A DNA stretch of 64,000 nt from Desulfomicrobium sp. ZS1 (GCF_024204645.1 NZ_CP100351.1:2692001-2756000); one strand, 5' to 3'; counted from the stretch's first letter, positions 29,984 through 39,480 are shown. Notes: generated by a model from the sequence alone, not told the origin. Program-made: numbers and translations.

Positions 29984-31674
29984 AAAGCCTCCAGGATGGG
30001 CTGCAGCCGCTCCATGACGAACCCGGCCGTCAGGGTCCGGCCGTCATAGCGCAGAACGGTGTCGTGAATGTGAAAACCGGTGGTCTTACGCAGCAGGCCC
30101 GCGAACTGGGCGGTGCTGTTCCCTTCCACCGTCACGACTGTCCGTGCCGCTTCAAGATGCGGCATGAACGTTTCGGGAATCAGAGGCCAGACCTGAGTGA
30201 AGCACAGGCAGGCGGCCTTGACCCCGCTTGCACGCAGACGTGCGGTCACTTCGCGCAAGACCTCGCAGGTGGACCCCCAGCCGACCAGCAGCAGGTCCGG
30301 CTCTTCGTCGCCCGAAAACTCCGGCGGCAGCACTTCGGAAAGCAGCACGCCCATCTTGGCCAGGCGCTTGTCCTGCATACGCACGCGGGTGCCCCCGTCC
30401 TCGATGATGTGTCCGGCTTCGTTGTGCTCGTGGGAGTCAACCAGCACCAGGCTCTGCCCATGCCCGGGAATGCGCCGGGGCGAAACGGGCTTGGCCCAGT
30501 TGTAACGGCGGTAGTTTTCGGGATCGGAGTCTTTAAGATCGGGACCGGCGACCGACGGCAGGCCGTCCAGTTCAAAGGGAGCCACGGAGCGCACCGCGCT
30601 GGCCAGATACTGGTCCGAGAGCACGAACACCGGGCCCTGGCTTTTTTCGGCCAGGTCGAAGGCCTTGTGGGTCAGATAAAAGCAATCCTCAAGCGTGGCC
30701 GGGGCGAGGATGGCGCGTGGGAATTCGCCATGCCCGGCATGGAGCACCAGGTCCAGATCGGCCTGCTCCGTGCGCGTGGCCAGACCCGTGGCCGGACCGG
30801 GGCGCTGCACCACGACAAAGACCACGGGCGTCTCCGAGACTCCGGCCAGGCTGACGGCCTCGGTCATCAGGGCAAAGCCGCCGCCCGAGGTGGGCACGAT
30901 GCTCCGCGCTCCGGCATAGGCCGCGCCCAGGGCCATGTTCGCGGCCGCGATCTCGTCCTCAGCCTGCTCCACCACGACACCCATTTCAACAGCCGCCTGC
31001 ACCAACCCTTCAGCGATGGAGGTCGCCGGAGACATGGGATAGTAGCCGCAAAAACGCACTCCGGCCGCCAGCGCTCCGAGCACGACGGCCTGGTTGCCGT
31101 CCATGCTCAGCATCCCGGATGCGCCCGCGCTTTCGGGCAGGGGCAGGCTCGGCGCGTTTTCGGCGGCCCATTTCATGGCGGCTGCCAGCACGCGCAGGTT
31201 GCTGGACACGATCTCATCCCCCTTGGCCCGGAACTGCTCCTCAAGCTGCTCTTCGAACAGGGACGCCTCAAGGCCCAGCATGGCCCCGAGCACGCCCAGC
31301 AGGGCCACGTTGCGGAAAACAGGACGCGAGGCGAGCTCGGCAAAGGGAATGGCCACCATGCCGGGCAGGACAGGCAGTTCCCAAGCCGCGTCGGCCAGGA
31401 TGATGCCCGGCTCCTTGAGCTTGTCCTTGTGCAGGTCCACGCTCTCCCGGCTCATGGCCGCCAGCAGGTGAAAGCTGTCCGGAGGCCCCTGCACGGGGCG
31501 CGCGCCGATGCGCAGGCGAAAATTGTTGTGCCCGCCCCGTACCCGGGACATGACATGCTGGGCCGCGAGCAGATGCCTGCCCGAGCGGACCACGGCCTTG
31601 CCCAGCAGCCCGGACACGGTATCCAGACCCTGACCGGCCTCCCCCCCCATGATCAAATGCAGTTCCTTGTGCAC
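29980..31674 (-). CDS. korA: 2-oxoacid:ferredoxin oxidoreductase, fused gamma-alpha subunit
   Basis: A 564-residue protein. The N-terminal 185 residues are the gamma domain (GGEAGQGLDTVSGLLGKAV and SRVRGGHNNFRLRIG). The rest is the alpha subunit with the pyrimidine-binding region (FCGYYPMSPATSIAEGL, MALGAAYAGARSIVPTSGGGFALM) and C-terminal domain. The GTG at 31674 is preferred: AAGGAG lies 6 bases upstream and the family sequence begins at KELHLIMGGEAGQG. Gamma-alpha fusion with a separate beta is typical of KorAB-type 2-oxoglutarate enzymes. It diverges from the hydantoinase-like gene across a 231-bp gap that includes a run of ten G. Confidence 0.88.
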   Translation of the reverse strand: MHKELHLIMGGEAGQGLDTVSGLLGKAVVRSGRHLLAAQHVMSRVRGGHNNFRLRIGARPVQGPPDSFHLLAAMSRESVDLHKDKLKEPGIILADAAWELPVLPGMVAIPFAELASRPVFRNVALLGVLGAMLGLEASLFEEQLEEQFRAKGDEIVSSNLRVLAAAMKWAAENAPSLPLPESAGASGMLSMDGNQAVVLGALAAGVRFCGYYPMSPATSIAEGLVQAAVEMGVVVEQAEDEIAAANMALGAAYAGARSIVPTSGGGFALMTEAVSLAGVSETPVVFVVVQRPGPATGLATRTEQADLDLVLHAGHGEFPRAILAPATLEDCFYLTHKAFDLAEKSQGPVFVLSDQYLASAVRSVAPFELDGLPSVAGPDLKDSDPENYRRYNWAKPVSPRRIPGHGQSLVLVDSHEHNEAGHIIEDGGTRVRMQDKRLAKMGVLLSEVLPPEFSGDEEPDLLLVGWGSTCEVLREVTARLRASGVKAACLCFTQVWPLIPETFMPHLEAARTVVTVEGNSTAQFAGLLRKTTGFHIHDTVLRYDGRTLTAGFVMERLQPILEAL

Positions 31675-31905
31675 GGATAGCTCCTTGGTTGCCCATGCCC
31701 GGCGGTTGCGCGGCATGAATTTCGACCATTCTTCTGCTGGCATATTTTGCCGCGGGAAACAACCTCCGGAACAGAAAAACGCCCAGACGGCGACATTGGG
31801 CCGCAGGCCTGCCCCCCAGGGGGGGGGGCCGACCACTGGACGGGACAGGCGGAAATCCTTAAGGCAATCGCGGCAAGCAGGCTCATTCGCAACCAGGAAA
31901 CACCC

Positions 31906-33567
31906 ATGTCCATATCACACTGCGTCATCGGCATCGACACCGGCGGCACCTACACCGACGCCATCGTGCTCGACCGCCTGTCGGGACGAGTCCTGGCCGG
32001 GGTCAAGACCCCGACCACGGCCCACGATCCGGCCCTCGGCATCGGGCGCAGCCTGGAAAAAGCCCTTCTCGCCTCCGGCGTGCCGCCACGCAGCGTGGAA
32101 CTCGTGACCGTGTCCACCACCCTGGCCACCAACGCCCTGGTGGAAGACAAGGGCGCGGAGGTCGGGCTCTTCGTCATCGGCCACGACAAGCGCCTGCGCA
32201 TCCCCGTGGCGGACATGCGCTTCATCCCCGGCGGCCACAAGGCCAGAGGGATCGAATCCGAGCCCCTGGGCATGAATTTCCTGCTGGACGGCATAGCCGC
32301 CATGAAAGGCCGCGTGGACGCTTACGCCGTCTGCGCCATGCTGGCCTTCGAAGACCCGACCCACGAGCTGGTCGCGGCCAAAGCCATCGAACTCATCGAC
32401 CCCCAGCCCATATTTTGTTCGCATCAGGCCAGTACCCGGCCCGGCATGGAGGAACGCGCCGCCACGGCGGTGCTGAACGCCCGCCTCTTGCCCGTGATGC
32501 AGGATTTCATGCGCAGCATCGCCCGCTCCATGGAACGCCTGGGCCTGTCCTGCCCGGTGCGCATCGTGCGCGGAGACTGCCGCAGCATGGACCTGCGGGA
32601 GGCCGAGCGCAATTCCTCGGCCACCGTGGCCAGCGGCCCGGCGGCCACGGCCCTGTTCGGTGCCCATGCCGCCAAAGACGAGACCGCGCTGATCGTGGAC
32701 GTCGGCGGCACCACCACGGACATCACCCTGATCCGGGAGGGGCGTCCCGTGGTGCGCGAAGAGGGCATGACCATCGGCTCCTGGCGCACCCACGTGCAGG
32801 CCGTGGAAATGTACACCGTGGGGCTGGGCGGCGACAGCCTGGCCCGCATCGACAGCGGCATGCTGTCCCTGGGCCCGGCCCGGGTCGTGCCCCTGTCCCA
32901 GGCCCATCTGTACCTTGACGGCGCTGCGCTTGAGGCCGTGACCAATCCCCAGACCTGGCTCGGCGCGGACCTTTGCGCCCAATGCGTGCAACTGGCGCCC
33001 GGAATCCCCCCCGGAGAAGACCGCATCCAGAAATGGCTCGCCGAAAACGGCCCGGCCACGCCCGCGCGGCTGCGACGGGAACTGAGGCTGGCCGAATCAA
33101 GCCTCGAAAAGGCCCTCGTGCGGCTCCAAGCCGCGCGGCGCGTCATCACCTGCGGCTTCACGCCCACCGACGCCCTGCACGTCCTTGAACGCCTGGACCT
33201 GGGCGACAGAATCCCCGCGCAACGCGGCGCGCAGGTGCTGGCGGCGCTTCTGGAACTGACCCCGGAGACATTCTGCGCCCAGGTGCTGGAAAAGGCCTAT
33301 TCCACCATCGCCACAACCATCCTCTGCGCTCTCGGCAACCGCGAAGTCGGCCCGGCGTTGGCGCAATTTCTCCATCAGACCGAGCCCAGCGCCCTGCTCG
33401 ACATCACAGTCCGGGTACGGCCCCGCATCATCGGCATCGGCGCAGCCGCTCCGTTTCTGCTGCCGGATGTGGCCACGCGCCTGGGCACCGAGGTAGCCTT
33501 TCCGGAACATTACGAAGTCGGCAACGCCCTGGGCGCGGCCCTCATGGACACCATCACCAAGGAGTGA
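31906..33567 (+). CDS. Hydantoinase/oxoprolinase family protein
   Basis: A 553-residue ASKHA-fold protein. IDTGGTYTDAIVL at the N-terminus and VDVGGTTTDITLI near residue 265 are the two phosphate-binding loops of Hydant_A_N/Hydantoinase_A. It is shorter than HyuA/5-oxoprolinase A (about 690 residues) and no B subunit is nearby, so it is probably one of the stand-alone forms with unknown substrate. ATG 31906 was chosen with AGGAAAC upstream. It starts an overlapping run with the next two genes. Confidence 0.82.
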   Translation: MSISHCVIGIDTGGTYTDAIVLDRLSGRVLAGVKTPTTAHDPALGIGRSLEKALLASGVPPRSVELVTVSTTLATNALVEDKGAEVGLFVIGHDKRLRIPVADMRFIPGGHKARGIESEPLGMNFLLDGIAAMKGRVDAYAVCAMLAFEDPTHELVAAKAIELIDPQPIFCSHQASTRPGMEERAATAVLNARLLPVMQDFMRSIARSMERLGLSCPVRIVRGDCRSMDLREAERNSSATVASGPAATALFGAHAAKDETALIVDVGGTTTDITLIREGRPVVREEGMTIGSWRTHVQAVEMYTVGLGGDSLARIDSGMLSLGPARVVPLSQAHLYLDGAALEAVTNPQTWLGADLCAQCVQLAPGIPPGEDRIQKWLAENGPATPARLRRELRLAESSLEKALVRLQAARRVITCGFTPTDALHVLERLDLGDRIPAQRGAQVLAALLELTPETFCAQVLEKAYSTIATTILCALGNREVGPALAQFLHQTEPSALLDITVRVRPRIIGIGAAAPFLLPDVATRLGTEVAFPEHYEVGNALGAALMDTITKE

Positions 33568-33569
33568 AC

Positions 33570-33899
33570 ATGCATTTCAAGGAACAATCATTTGCGGCGG
33601 CCATGGAAATCTGCAGTGAAAGCGAACTGGCCGAGGTCGTGCACGCCTGGGTGCCGGCCGATGAAGGCTGGGTGATCCATGCCTGGGCCGAAATCGAAGA
33701 CGCGGTCTATGACCTGACGGAAAGCGAGCATCCCATGCACAAGGCTGATTACTACCAGCGCATGGGCGTGCGCCCGGATCTGACTCGCCGCTACGGCCGC
33801 GTGGAGTATTTCACGCTCATGGCCGAAACCGGCAGCATGGGCCCCTTCGACACGAAATTCTTTTTCGCCAACCAGGCCTCGTCCCTGCCCCAGGCATGA
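33570..33899 (+). CDS. Hypothetical protein (109 residues)
   Basis: I do not recognise this family. The protein is acidic, without signal peptide or membrane segment, and rich in aromatic residues (HAWVPADEGWVIHAWAEIE, the YYQRMGV region). ATG 33570 lies 5 bases after AAGGAG; a GTG 6 bases earlier overlaps the previous stop. It starts 2 bases after the hydantoinase-like gene ends and overlaps the EamA gene by 4 bases, so all three are likely translated together. Confidence 0.7.
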   Translation: MHFKEQSFAAAMEICSESELAEVVHAWVPADEGWVIHAWAEIEDAVYDLTESEHPMHKADYYQRMGVRPDLTRRYGRVEYFTLMAETGSMGPFDTKFFFANQASSLPQA

Positions 33900-34795
33900 C
33901 CAGCGCTCCCTTTGCCGGGGAAATCGCCGCCCTCGCGGCGGCCTTCATCTGGGCCGTGGCCACCATGATCTACGCCCGCACCGGCAACCAGTCACCGGCC
34001 CTGTTCCTGAACCTGGTCAAGGGCACCATCGCCGTGGCCATGCTCAGCCTAACCGTCCTCATTCTGGGCGAGACATGCCCGGACCTGACCGTCTCGCAGT
34101 GGCTGTGGCTGGCAGGCAGCGGCATTGTCGGCATCAGCATTGGCGACAGCGCCTATTTCTCGGCCATCAAGCGAGTCGGCCCCAGCCAGACACTCCTGGT
34201 CGAATCCCTGGCCCCGCCGCTAACCGGCGTCCTGGCCCTGTGCTTTCTGCACGAGGCCATCGGGTTCTGGGCTTGGGCGGGCATCTTCTTGACCATGAGC
34301 GGCATCCTCTGGGTGGTCACGGAGCATCAGCCGCAACAAAAAAGCCTGAATTTGCCGGGCCTCGGCTTCGCCGCCTTGGCCGCCCTGTGCCAGGCCACAG
34401 GCATGGTCATGTCCCGGCAGGTCATGGTCACCAGCGGAATCACTCCCCTGTGGGCCGCCCTCATCCGCCTGGCCGCGGCCAGTCTGGTGCTGTGGACCGT
34501 GCTGCCTCTGCTGAAGCCCGAAGTCGTGCTGCGCCGGGCCTGCTGGAGATCCATCGGCACGGCCCGAAACGGATGGACGTTCTTCACCCTGGCCGTCTTT
34601 CTGGGCACGTTCCTGGGCATCTGGCTGCAACAGGCAGCCCTGAAGCTGACCGGCGCAGCCATCGCCCAGACCCTGATCTCGGTCAGCCCCCTCTTCGCCC
34701 TCGGCCTGGCCGTCCTGTTCGGGCACAAGGTCTCTCGGCGCAGCGTCATCGGCGCCCTGGTCACCCTGGCCGGAGTGGCCCTCTTTTTCCGCTGA
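33896..34795 (+). CDS. EamA/DMT-family transporter
   Basis: A 299-residue inner-membrane protein with about ten transmembrane helices arranged as two EamA repeats (first ending near residue 140, second after the short QPQQKSLNLPG loop). Members export amino acids, nucleosides or metabolites. The start overlaps the preceding stop as ATGA. Context suggests transport linked to the hydantoinase-like enzyme, which is inference only. Confidence 0.88.
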   Translation: MTSAPFAGEIAALAAAFIWAVATMIYARTGNQSPALFLNLVKGTIAVAMLSLTVLILGETCPDLTVSQWLWLAGSGIVGISIGDSAYFSAIKRVGPSQTLLVESLAPPLTGVLALCFLHEAIGFWAWAGIFLTMSGILWVVTEHQPQQKSLNLPGLGFAALAALCQATGMVMSRQVMVTSGITPLWAALIRLAAASLVLWTVLPLLKPEVVLRRACWRSIGTARNGWTFFTLAVFLGTFLGIWLQQAALKLTGAAIAQTLISVSPLFALGLAVLFGHKVSRRSVIGALVTLAGVALFFR

Positions 34796-34902
34796 AAAAG
34801 CCCTCGCCGGGCAGAGGCCATGGCGATGAACCGAAGCTTGCCTTTTGGCTTCGTCCTGATATTTCTGGCTGCTCCAAACCTTCTCATCGCCCCGGGAGCA
34901 CC

Positions 34903-36372
34903 ATGACACCTTCCTGCCCCACCCCGACCCAGGCCGCGCCGGTCAACCTTGTCATATTCGGCGCCACCGGAGACCTGGCCATGCGCAAGATCTACCCGGC
35001 CCTGGCCTCCCTGTGCAAAAACGGCCTGCTCAGTCATGACTCATATATTCTGGCCGTGGGGCGAAAGGATTTGGACACGCCGCAGTATGTGCGTCTTATG
35101 GGCGAAAAACTGGGTGGATCCATCCCCGAATCCTGCATGGCTGATCTGGTCCCGCGCGTCCGCTACCTGCGCCTGGATCCCGACGCCTCGGAATCCGGCT
35201 ACACATTGAGTCTGGCTATGGGCGAACTCGGCGACAGGAAGCCAAAAAACCGGCTTTTCTATCTGGCCGTGCCCCCGGCCGCCTACATCCCCCTGGCCAC
35301 CATGCTCGGCGAGGCCGACTTGGGCAGGGAGGAAGAAGGCGAAAGCGTGCGCATTGTCGTGGAAAAACCCTTTGGCCGCGACCTGCCCACGGCGCAGGAA
35401 CTGGACACGGTCCTGCACCGCTATTTCAAGGAACGCCAGATTTTCCGCATCGACCACTACATGGCCAAGGAAACGGTGCAGAACGTGCTGCTGCTGCGCT
35501 TCGCCAACGCCCTCTTCGAGCCGGTCTGGAACCGCCGCTACATCGACCACATCCGCATCACCGCCGCCGAAACCCTGGGCATCGGCCACCGCGCCGACTT
35601 CTACGATCAGGCCGGGGTGCTCCGGGACATGTTCCAGAACCACATGATGATGCTGCTTTCGCTCTGCGCCATGGAGCCGCCGTCCATGTTCGAGGCCGAA
35701 CTGGTCCGCGACGAACGCTCCAAGGTCTTCCGGGCCCTGCGTCCGCTTGATCTGGAGCGCCTGGACGAACAGCTCATCCTCGGGCAGTACGGACCGGGCA
35801 TGTCGGATGGCCAGTCCGTGCCCGGCTACCTGCAGGAACCGGGAATCCCCCCGGATTCGACCACGCCGACCTTTGCCTGGCTCAAGGTCTATCTGGACAA
35901 CTGGCGCTGGCAGGGCGTGCCGTTCCATCTCTGCTCGGGCAAACGCCTGGAGGCCAAGCACACCGAGATCACCGTGCAGTTCAAGAGCGTACCCGTATCC
36001 ATGTTCCGCAAGACCCAAGGCGCGATCATCCCTCCCAATCGGCTGGTCATCGGCATCCACCCGCAGGAGGTGGTCGGCCTGGAGGTCCAGACCAAGGGCC
36101 AAGGCTCCACGCTCTGCCTGCAGGGGCAATCCATGGAGTTCTCCTACGGCGCGGGCACGGGCCCTGGCCGTCTGGACGACTACGCCAAGGTTCTGCTGGA
36201 CTGCATCACCGGCGACCAGACCCTTTTTTGGCGGCAGGACGCCGTGGAGCTGTGCTGGGGCTTCCTGACCCCCATCCTGGACCGCTGCGACTGTCCGGAC
36301 AGCGAATTGACCCTGCACACCTACCCCGCGGGCGGCCCCGGTCCCAAGGCCGCGCAACGGGCCGGATCATGA
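34903..36372 (+). CDS. zwf: Glucose-6-phosphate 1-dehydrogenase
   Basis: A 489-residue cytoplasmic enzyme of the oxidative pentose phosphate pathway. The dinucleotide fold has FGATGDLAMRKIYPAL (about 19-34). The substrate signature RIDHYMAKETVQN has the catalytic-site Asp184-His185. EKPFGRD is also present. The start at 34903 has GGGAGC upstream; the much longer open frame reaches into the EamA gene and is not real. No pgl or gnd follows in the window. Confidence 0.94.
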   Translation: MTPSCPTPTQAAPVNLVIFGATGDLAMRKIYPALASLCKNGLLSHDSYILAVGRKDLDTPQYVRLMGEKLGGSIPESCMADLVPRVRYLRLDPDASESGYTLSLAMGELGDRKPKNRLFYLAVPPAAYIPLATMLGEADLGREEEGESVRIVVEKPFGRDLPTAQELDTVLHRYFKERQIFRIDHYMAKETVQNVLLLRFANALFEPVWNRRYIDHIRITAAETLGIGHRADFYDQAGVLRDMFQNHMMMLLSLCAMEPPSMFEAELVRDERSKVFRALRPLDLERLDEQLILGQYGPGMSDGQSVPGYLQEPGIPPDSTTPTFAWLKVYLDNWRWQGVPFHLCSGKRLEAKHTEITVQFKSVPVSMFRKTQGAIIPPNRLVIGIHPQEVVGLEVQTKGQGSTLCLQGQSMEFSYGAGTGPGRLDDYAKVLLDCITGDQTLFWRQDAVELCWGFLTPILDRCDCPDSELTLHTYPAGGPGPKAAQRAGS

Positions 36373-36501
36373 ACGCATTCAGGCGGCACCCTGTGAGCAC
36401 TCATCCGGAGCCTGCTCCACGCGATCTGAAACGACGGCCGAGTCCCAAGCCGCTGCTGCCGCGCATTCACCACCAACCATTCACCATCCCACGGAGGACC
36501 C

Positions 36502-37587
36502 ATGGCCGGATTTGAAGGCATCAAATGGGCTGATTTCCAGTCACGCTACCTGCTCCAAGGCAAGTCCTTCGCCATGGTCCCCATGGCGGACAAGGTCCCG
36601 GCGGTGTCCCGTTCCATCCATTACGGACTGTGCCTCGCCTTTGAAGGCATCCGCTACTTCGTCGGTCCGACCGAAGACGGCGGCCTGCATATCCAGTTCC
36701 TGAACCTGCACAAGAACCTGCAGCGCTTCCGGCGCTCCATCTCCTTCAATCTGGGCGCGGCCCAACAGGCCATGGTTCCCTCGGAAGAAGAACTTGAGGC
36801 CATGATCCTACACTACCTGCGCAGCCCGGAACTGTCGGAGTTCATCCACGACATGGGAAAATCCGGCGGGCAGGGCTACCTGCGCCCCTTTACCGTGGAC
36901 GAGTCCCAGTCCATCGGCGTGACCTTTCCGGAAAACCCGTCCATCCGCATGGTCACCTGCACCTACGACCGCTACATGGGCGAACCCTTCAGCGGCGTGG
37001 TCGTGCCGCATCTGGTCCGGGCCGTGGCGGCCAACGGCACGGGCAATCTGAAGCTGGGGGTCAACTATCTTTTGAGCGTCAAGGCCGTGGACGAGGCCCG
37101 CAGCATCCTGCCCGAGGCCAGCTCGGCCCTGTTTCTGGACGATCGCCTGGACCTGCCCCTGCGCGACCGGCGTGTCACGGAATGGGACTCCTCCTGCTGT
37201 CTCATCGCCCTGGCCAGCGGCGCGGTGGTCAAGATCCCCGAAAGCCCGCTGATCCTGCCCTCGGTCACCATCCAGGGCATCTGCGCCATCCTGCACGAAG
37301 CGGGAGTGGGCGTGGAGGAACGGGACATGACCTACGGCGAGCTCATCGCCCGGGCCGAAGCCGGGGAGATCGCGGCCATCGCCTCTATCGGCACGGCGGG
37401 CATCCTGAACCGCGCCCAGCGGCTGGTCATGGTCGATGAGAACAATGCGCCCTGCGCGGAAATGCGGGCCCAGACCGAACATCCCGTATACCAGGCCCTG
37501 GGCCGCGCCCGGCAGACCTACTGGGAAATCTACCAGGACAAGGCCCCGGTTCCGAAAGGAATGGTTTTGCAAAGCTACCTGATTTAA
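36502..37587 (+). CDS. Class IV aminotransferase, BCAT-like
   Basis: A 361-residue fold-type IV PLP enzyme. [18 protein letters not shown] is the N-terminal landmark, [13 protein letters not shown] contains the likely PLP lysine (Lys184), and [20 protein letters not shown] forms the phosphate-binding end. GGAGG lies before ATG 36502. It is only distantly similar to the ilvE product at 25213-26136 and belongs to the longer BCAT branch (like eukaryotic/ywaA-type). It could be a second branched-chain or another amino-acid transaminase. Confidence 0.85.
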   Translation: MAGFEGIKWADFQSRYLLQGKSFAMVPMADKVPAVSRSIHYGLCLAFEGIRYFVGPTEDGGLHIQFLNLHKNLQRFRRSISFNLGAAQQAMVPSEEELEAMILHYLRSPELSEFIHDMGKSGGQGYLRPFTVDESQSIGVTFPENPSIRMVTCTYDRYMGEPFSGVVVPHLVRAVAANGTGNLKLGVNYLLSVKAVDEARSILPEASSALFLDDRLDLPLRDRRVTEWDSSCCLIALASGAVVKIPESPLILPSVTIQGICAILHEAGVGVEERDMTYGELIARAEAGEIAAIASIGTAGILNRAQRLVMVDENNAPCAEMRAQTEHPVYQALGRARQTYWEIYQDKAPVPKGMVLQSYLI

Positions 37588-37670
37588 GTGGAACCGGCAG
37601 TCCAGAACGCATTTTGGATCGCCACCTGTTGACAACCGAGCCCGGACCCCATATCAGGCTTCCCACACGT

Positions 37671-37746
37671 GGGGATGTAGCTCAGCTGGGAGAGCGCTGC
37701 GTTCGCAATGCAGAGGCCAGGAGTTCGATCCTCCTCATCTCCACCA
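37671..37746 (+). tRNA. tRNA-Ala, anticodon CGC
   Basis: A complete cloverleaf with encoded CCA: acceptor GGGGATG/CATCTCC, D-arm with AGCTGGGA, anticodon stem-loop CTGCG-TTCGCAA-TGCAG, T-arm AGGAG-TTCGATC-CTCCT. Anticodon CGC reads GCG. Its 3' end is partly duplicated 1.7 kb downstream. Confidence 0.97.
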
Positions 37747-37770
37747 CGAGAAATCAAAGGGCTTGGATGT
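37735..37770 (+). repeat. Left copy of an imperfect direct repeat at the tRNA-Ala 3' end
   Basis: Covers the last 12 bases of the tRNA (TCATCTCCACCA) through GGGCTTGGATGT of its terminator. The same order of elements recurs at 39428-39462. This is the layout expected of an attachment site at a tRNA 3' end. Confidence 0.55.
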
Positions 37771-37794
37771 AACAATCCAGGCCCTTTTTCTTTT
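37756..37794 (+). terminator. Intrinsic terminator of tRNA-Ala
   Basis: AAAGGGCTTGGAT pairs with ATCCAGGCCCTTT around a 5- to 6-nt loop, followed by TTTTTCTTTT, starting 10 bases after the tRNA. Confidence 0.85.
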
Positions 37795-37942
37795 CCACAA
37801 AAGACCTCTCCCAATTCCATCCCAAATTCATATTATCACCTCTCATTATTGACACTTCCGAACTGATCGGGCTTAATTGGCAAGCTGCGACAAATATGGC
37901 TTTGCCGAAGCAGGAACTTTTGACCGGGAGGATACGCCTGCT

Positions 37943-39325
37943 GTGAAAGAAAATCAGCTTATGGAATGGAAGGAATCCTGGCGGGACGAGTACCTGAAAT
38001 GGATCTGCGGCTTTGCCAATGCCCAGGGTGGAATGTTGATCATCGGCAAGAATGATCGGGGCGAAGTGCTGGGCCTCGCCAATGCCGCGAAACTGCTGGA
38101 AGACATCCCCAACAAGGTCCGTGATGTTCTGGGCATGGTGGTGCCGGTCAATGTCCTCAGCGAGGACGGAAAAGAGTGGCTGGAAATTATCGTGGAGCCC
38201 TATCCCAGCCCAATCAGCTACAAAGGCGAATACCACTACCGTAGCGGCAGCACCAAGCAGGAATTGAAGGGCACGGCGCTGGACAAATTTCTGCTGCAAA
38301 AACAAGGCAGACGCTGGGATGGCGTGCCGGTGCCGGACTTTGGCGTAAACGACTGCAGCTCTGCTGCGTTCAAACTTTTCAAAGCCAAGGCCGCCAAAAG
38401 TGGACGCATGAACGAAGATGTCTTGCAAGATGACAACGACCAGTTACTGGACAACCTGCAGCTCAAGGACGGCCGGTACCTCAAAAAGGCCGCTACATTG
38501 CTGTTTTTCGATCAGCCGGAAAAATTTGTCGGCGGTGCCTACATAAAAATCGGGTTCTTCGTGACAGATGATAATCTGCGCTATCAGGATGAAATTCACA
38601 GCAATGTCTTCGAGCAGGTCGAGAAAACACTGGAAATCTTATTTTTCAAGTATCTGAAAGCCTACATCCGCTATGAAGGCATACAGCGGGTTGAGGAGTT
38701 TCTGTTTCCTCGTCTGGCCCTGCGTGAAGCTTTGCTCAATGCGGTGGTGCACAAGGATTACAGCAGCGGCATCCCGATCCAAATCAGTGTATACGACGAT
38801 AAAATAGTTATGTGGAGTTCCGGACAATTGCCGCAAGACTGGACCATCGATCGCCTCTTAGGCAAACACCCGTCAGCTCCGTACAATCCTCTTCTAGCCA
38901 ATGCCTTCTTTCGCGCAGGCTATATTGAATCGTGGGGCCGAGGTATTGAAAAAATCAACCGGGAATGCAGCGAACATGGCCTTGCACCACCCCTCTACGA
39001 CTGCAGCATGTCCGGGCTGATGCTCACATTCATGGCCAATCCTGAACACGTGAATGCATTGCGCAGAGAACAAGCCTCAATTACGCACCAAGGTAACACT
39101 CCACAAATAACGCCGGTGAAAACACCGGTGAAAACGCCGGTGAAAATTCTCCGGCTTCTGGCGGCAAAGCCATCCATGACGCTGAACGAGGTCGCCGCCG
39201 AAATTCAGAAATCACTGAGTGCGGTTGAACGAGCCAGTTCCAAGCTGGTGAAAGAAGGGCGAATGAAATATGTCGGTCCTCAAAAAGGTGGTCATTGGGA
39301 AGTGTTGGAAGAGTATGATGAATGA
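37943..39325 (+). CDS. AlbA_2/Schlafen-type ATP-binding protein with C-terminal winged helix
   Basis: A 460-residue protein. The N-terminal AlbA_2 (divergent AAA-4) domain shows ENQLMEWKESWRDEYLKWICGFANAQGGMLIIGKND. The middle region has the HATPase-like ALREALLNAVVHKDYS and SWGRGIEKI motifs. A spacer with a PVKTPVKTPVK repeat leads to a winged-helix end (MTLNEVAAEIQKSLSAVERASSKLVKEG). The start is uncertain: GTG 37943 was chosen, ATG 37961 is an alternative. Base composition is visibly less GC-rich than neighbours. Such proteins are common in accessory regions as transcriptional regulators or parts of defence loci. The gene stands alone between tRNA-Ala and a tRNA-end duplicate. Confidence 0.85.
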   Translation: MKENQLMEWKESWRDEYLKWICGFANAQGGMLIIGKNDRGEVLGLANAAKLLEDIPNKVRDVLGMVVPVNVLSEDGKEWLEIIVEPYPSPISYKGEYHYRSGSTKQELKGTALDKFLLQKQGRRWDGVPVPDFGVNDCSSAAFKLFKAKAAKSGRMNEDVLQDDNDQLLDNLQLKDGRYLKKAATLLFFDQPEKFVGGAYIKIGFFVTDDNLRYQDEIHSNVFEQVEKTLEILFFKYLKAYIRYEGIQRVEEFLFPRLALREALLNAVVHKDYSSGIPIQISVYDDKIVMWSSGQLPQDWTIDRLLGKHPSAPYNPLLANAFFRAGYIESWGRGIEKINRECSEHGLAPPLYDCSMSGLMLTFMANPEHVNALRREQASITHQGNTPQITPVKTPVKTPVKILRLLAAKPSMTLNEVAAEIQKSLSAVERASSKLVKEGRMKYVGPQKGGHWEVLEEYDE

Positions 39326-39428
39326 TCTCGTTGCGGCATCGCCGTTTGACCCACTCGTTTTTTTTCCCACGCTCGACCATGTCAGGACTCGTCTGGCCGA
39401 TTCATGAACCGCGCGTTTCGGCGGCCAT

Positions 39429-39462
39429 CATCTCCACCGCAGAAAGCCAGGGGCTTGGATGT
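39429..39462 (+). repeat. Right copy of the tRNA-Ala 3' end repeat
   Basis: CATCTCCACC (39429-39438) followed 12 bases later by GGGCTTGGATGT (39451-39462) repeats the end of tRNA-Ala and the start of its terminator. The match is broken by several changes, and the upstream T-arm is hardly recognisable, so it is an old or foreign attachment-site remnant. Confidence 0.5.
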
Positions 39463-39480
39463 TCATCCGGGTCCTTTTTT
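39449..39480 (+). terminator. Terminator downstream of the AlbA-type gene
   Basis: GGATG-TT-CATCC extended by G-C and wobble pairs (GGGGCTT with GGGTCC), then TTTTTTT. It is a diverged copy of the tRNA-Ala terminator at 37756-37794. Confidence 0.7.

Noticed and set aside
34075-34902. N-terminal extension of zwf into the EamA gene
   Set aside because: The EamA frame is clearly real, and zwf has a ribosome-binding site and the family N-terminus at 34903.
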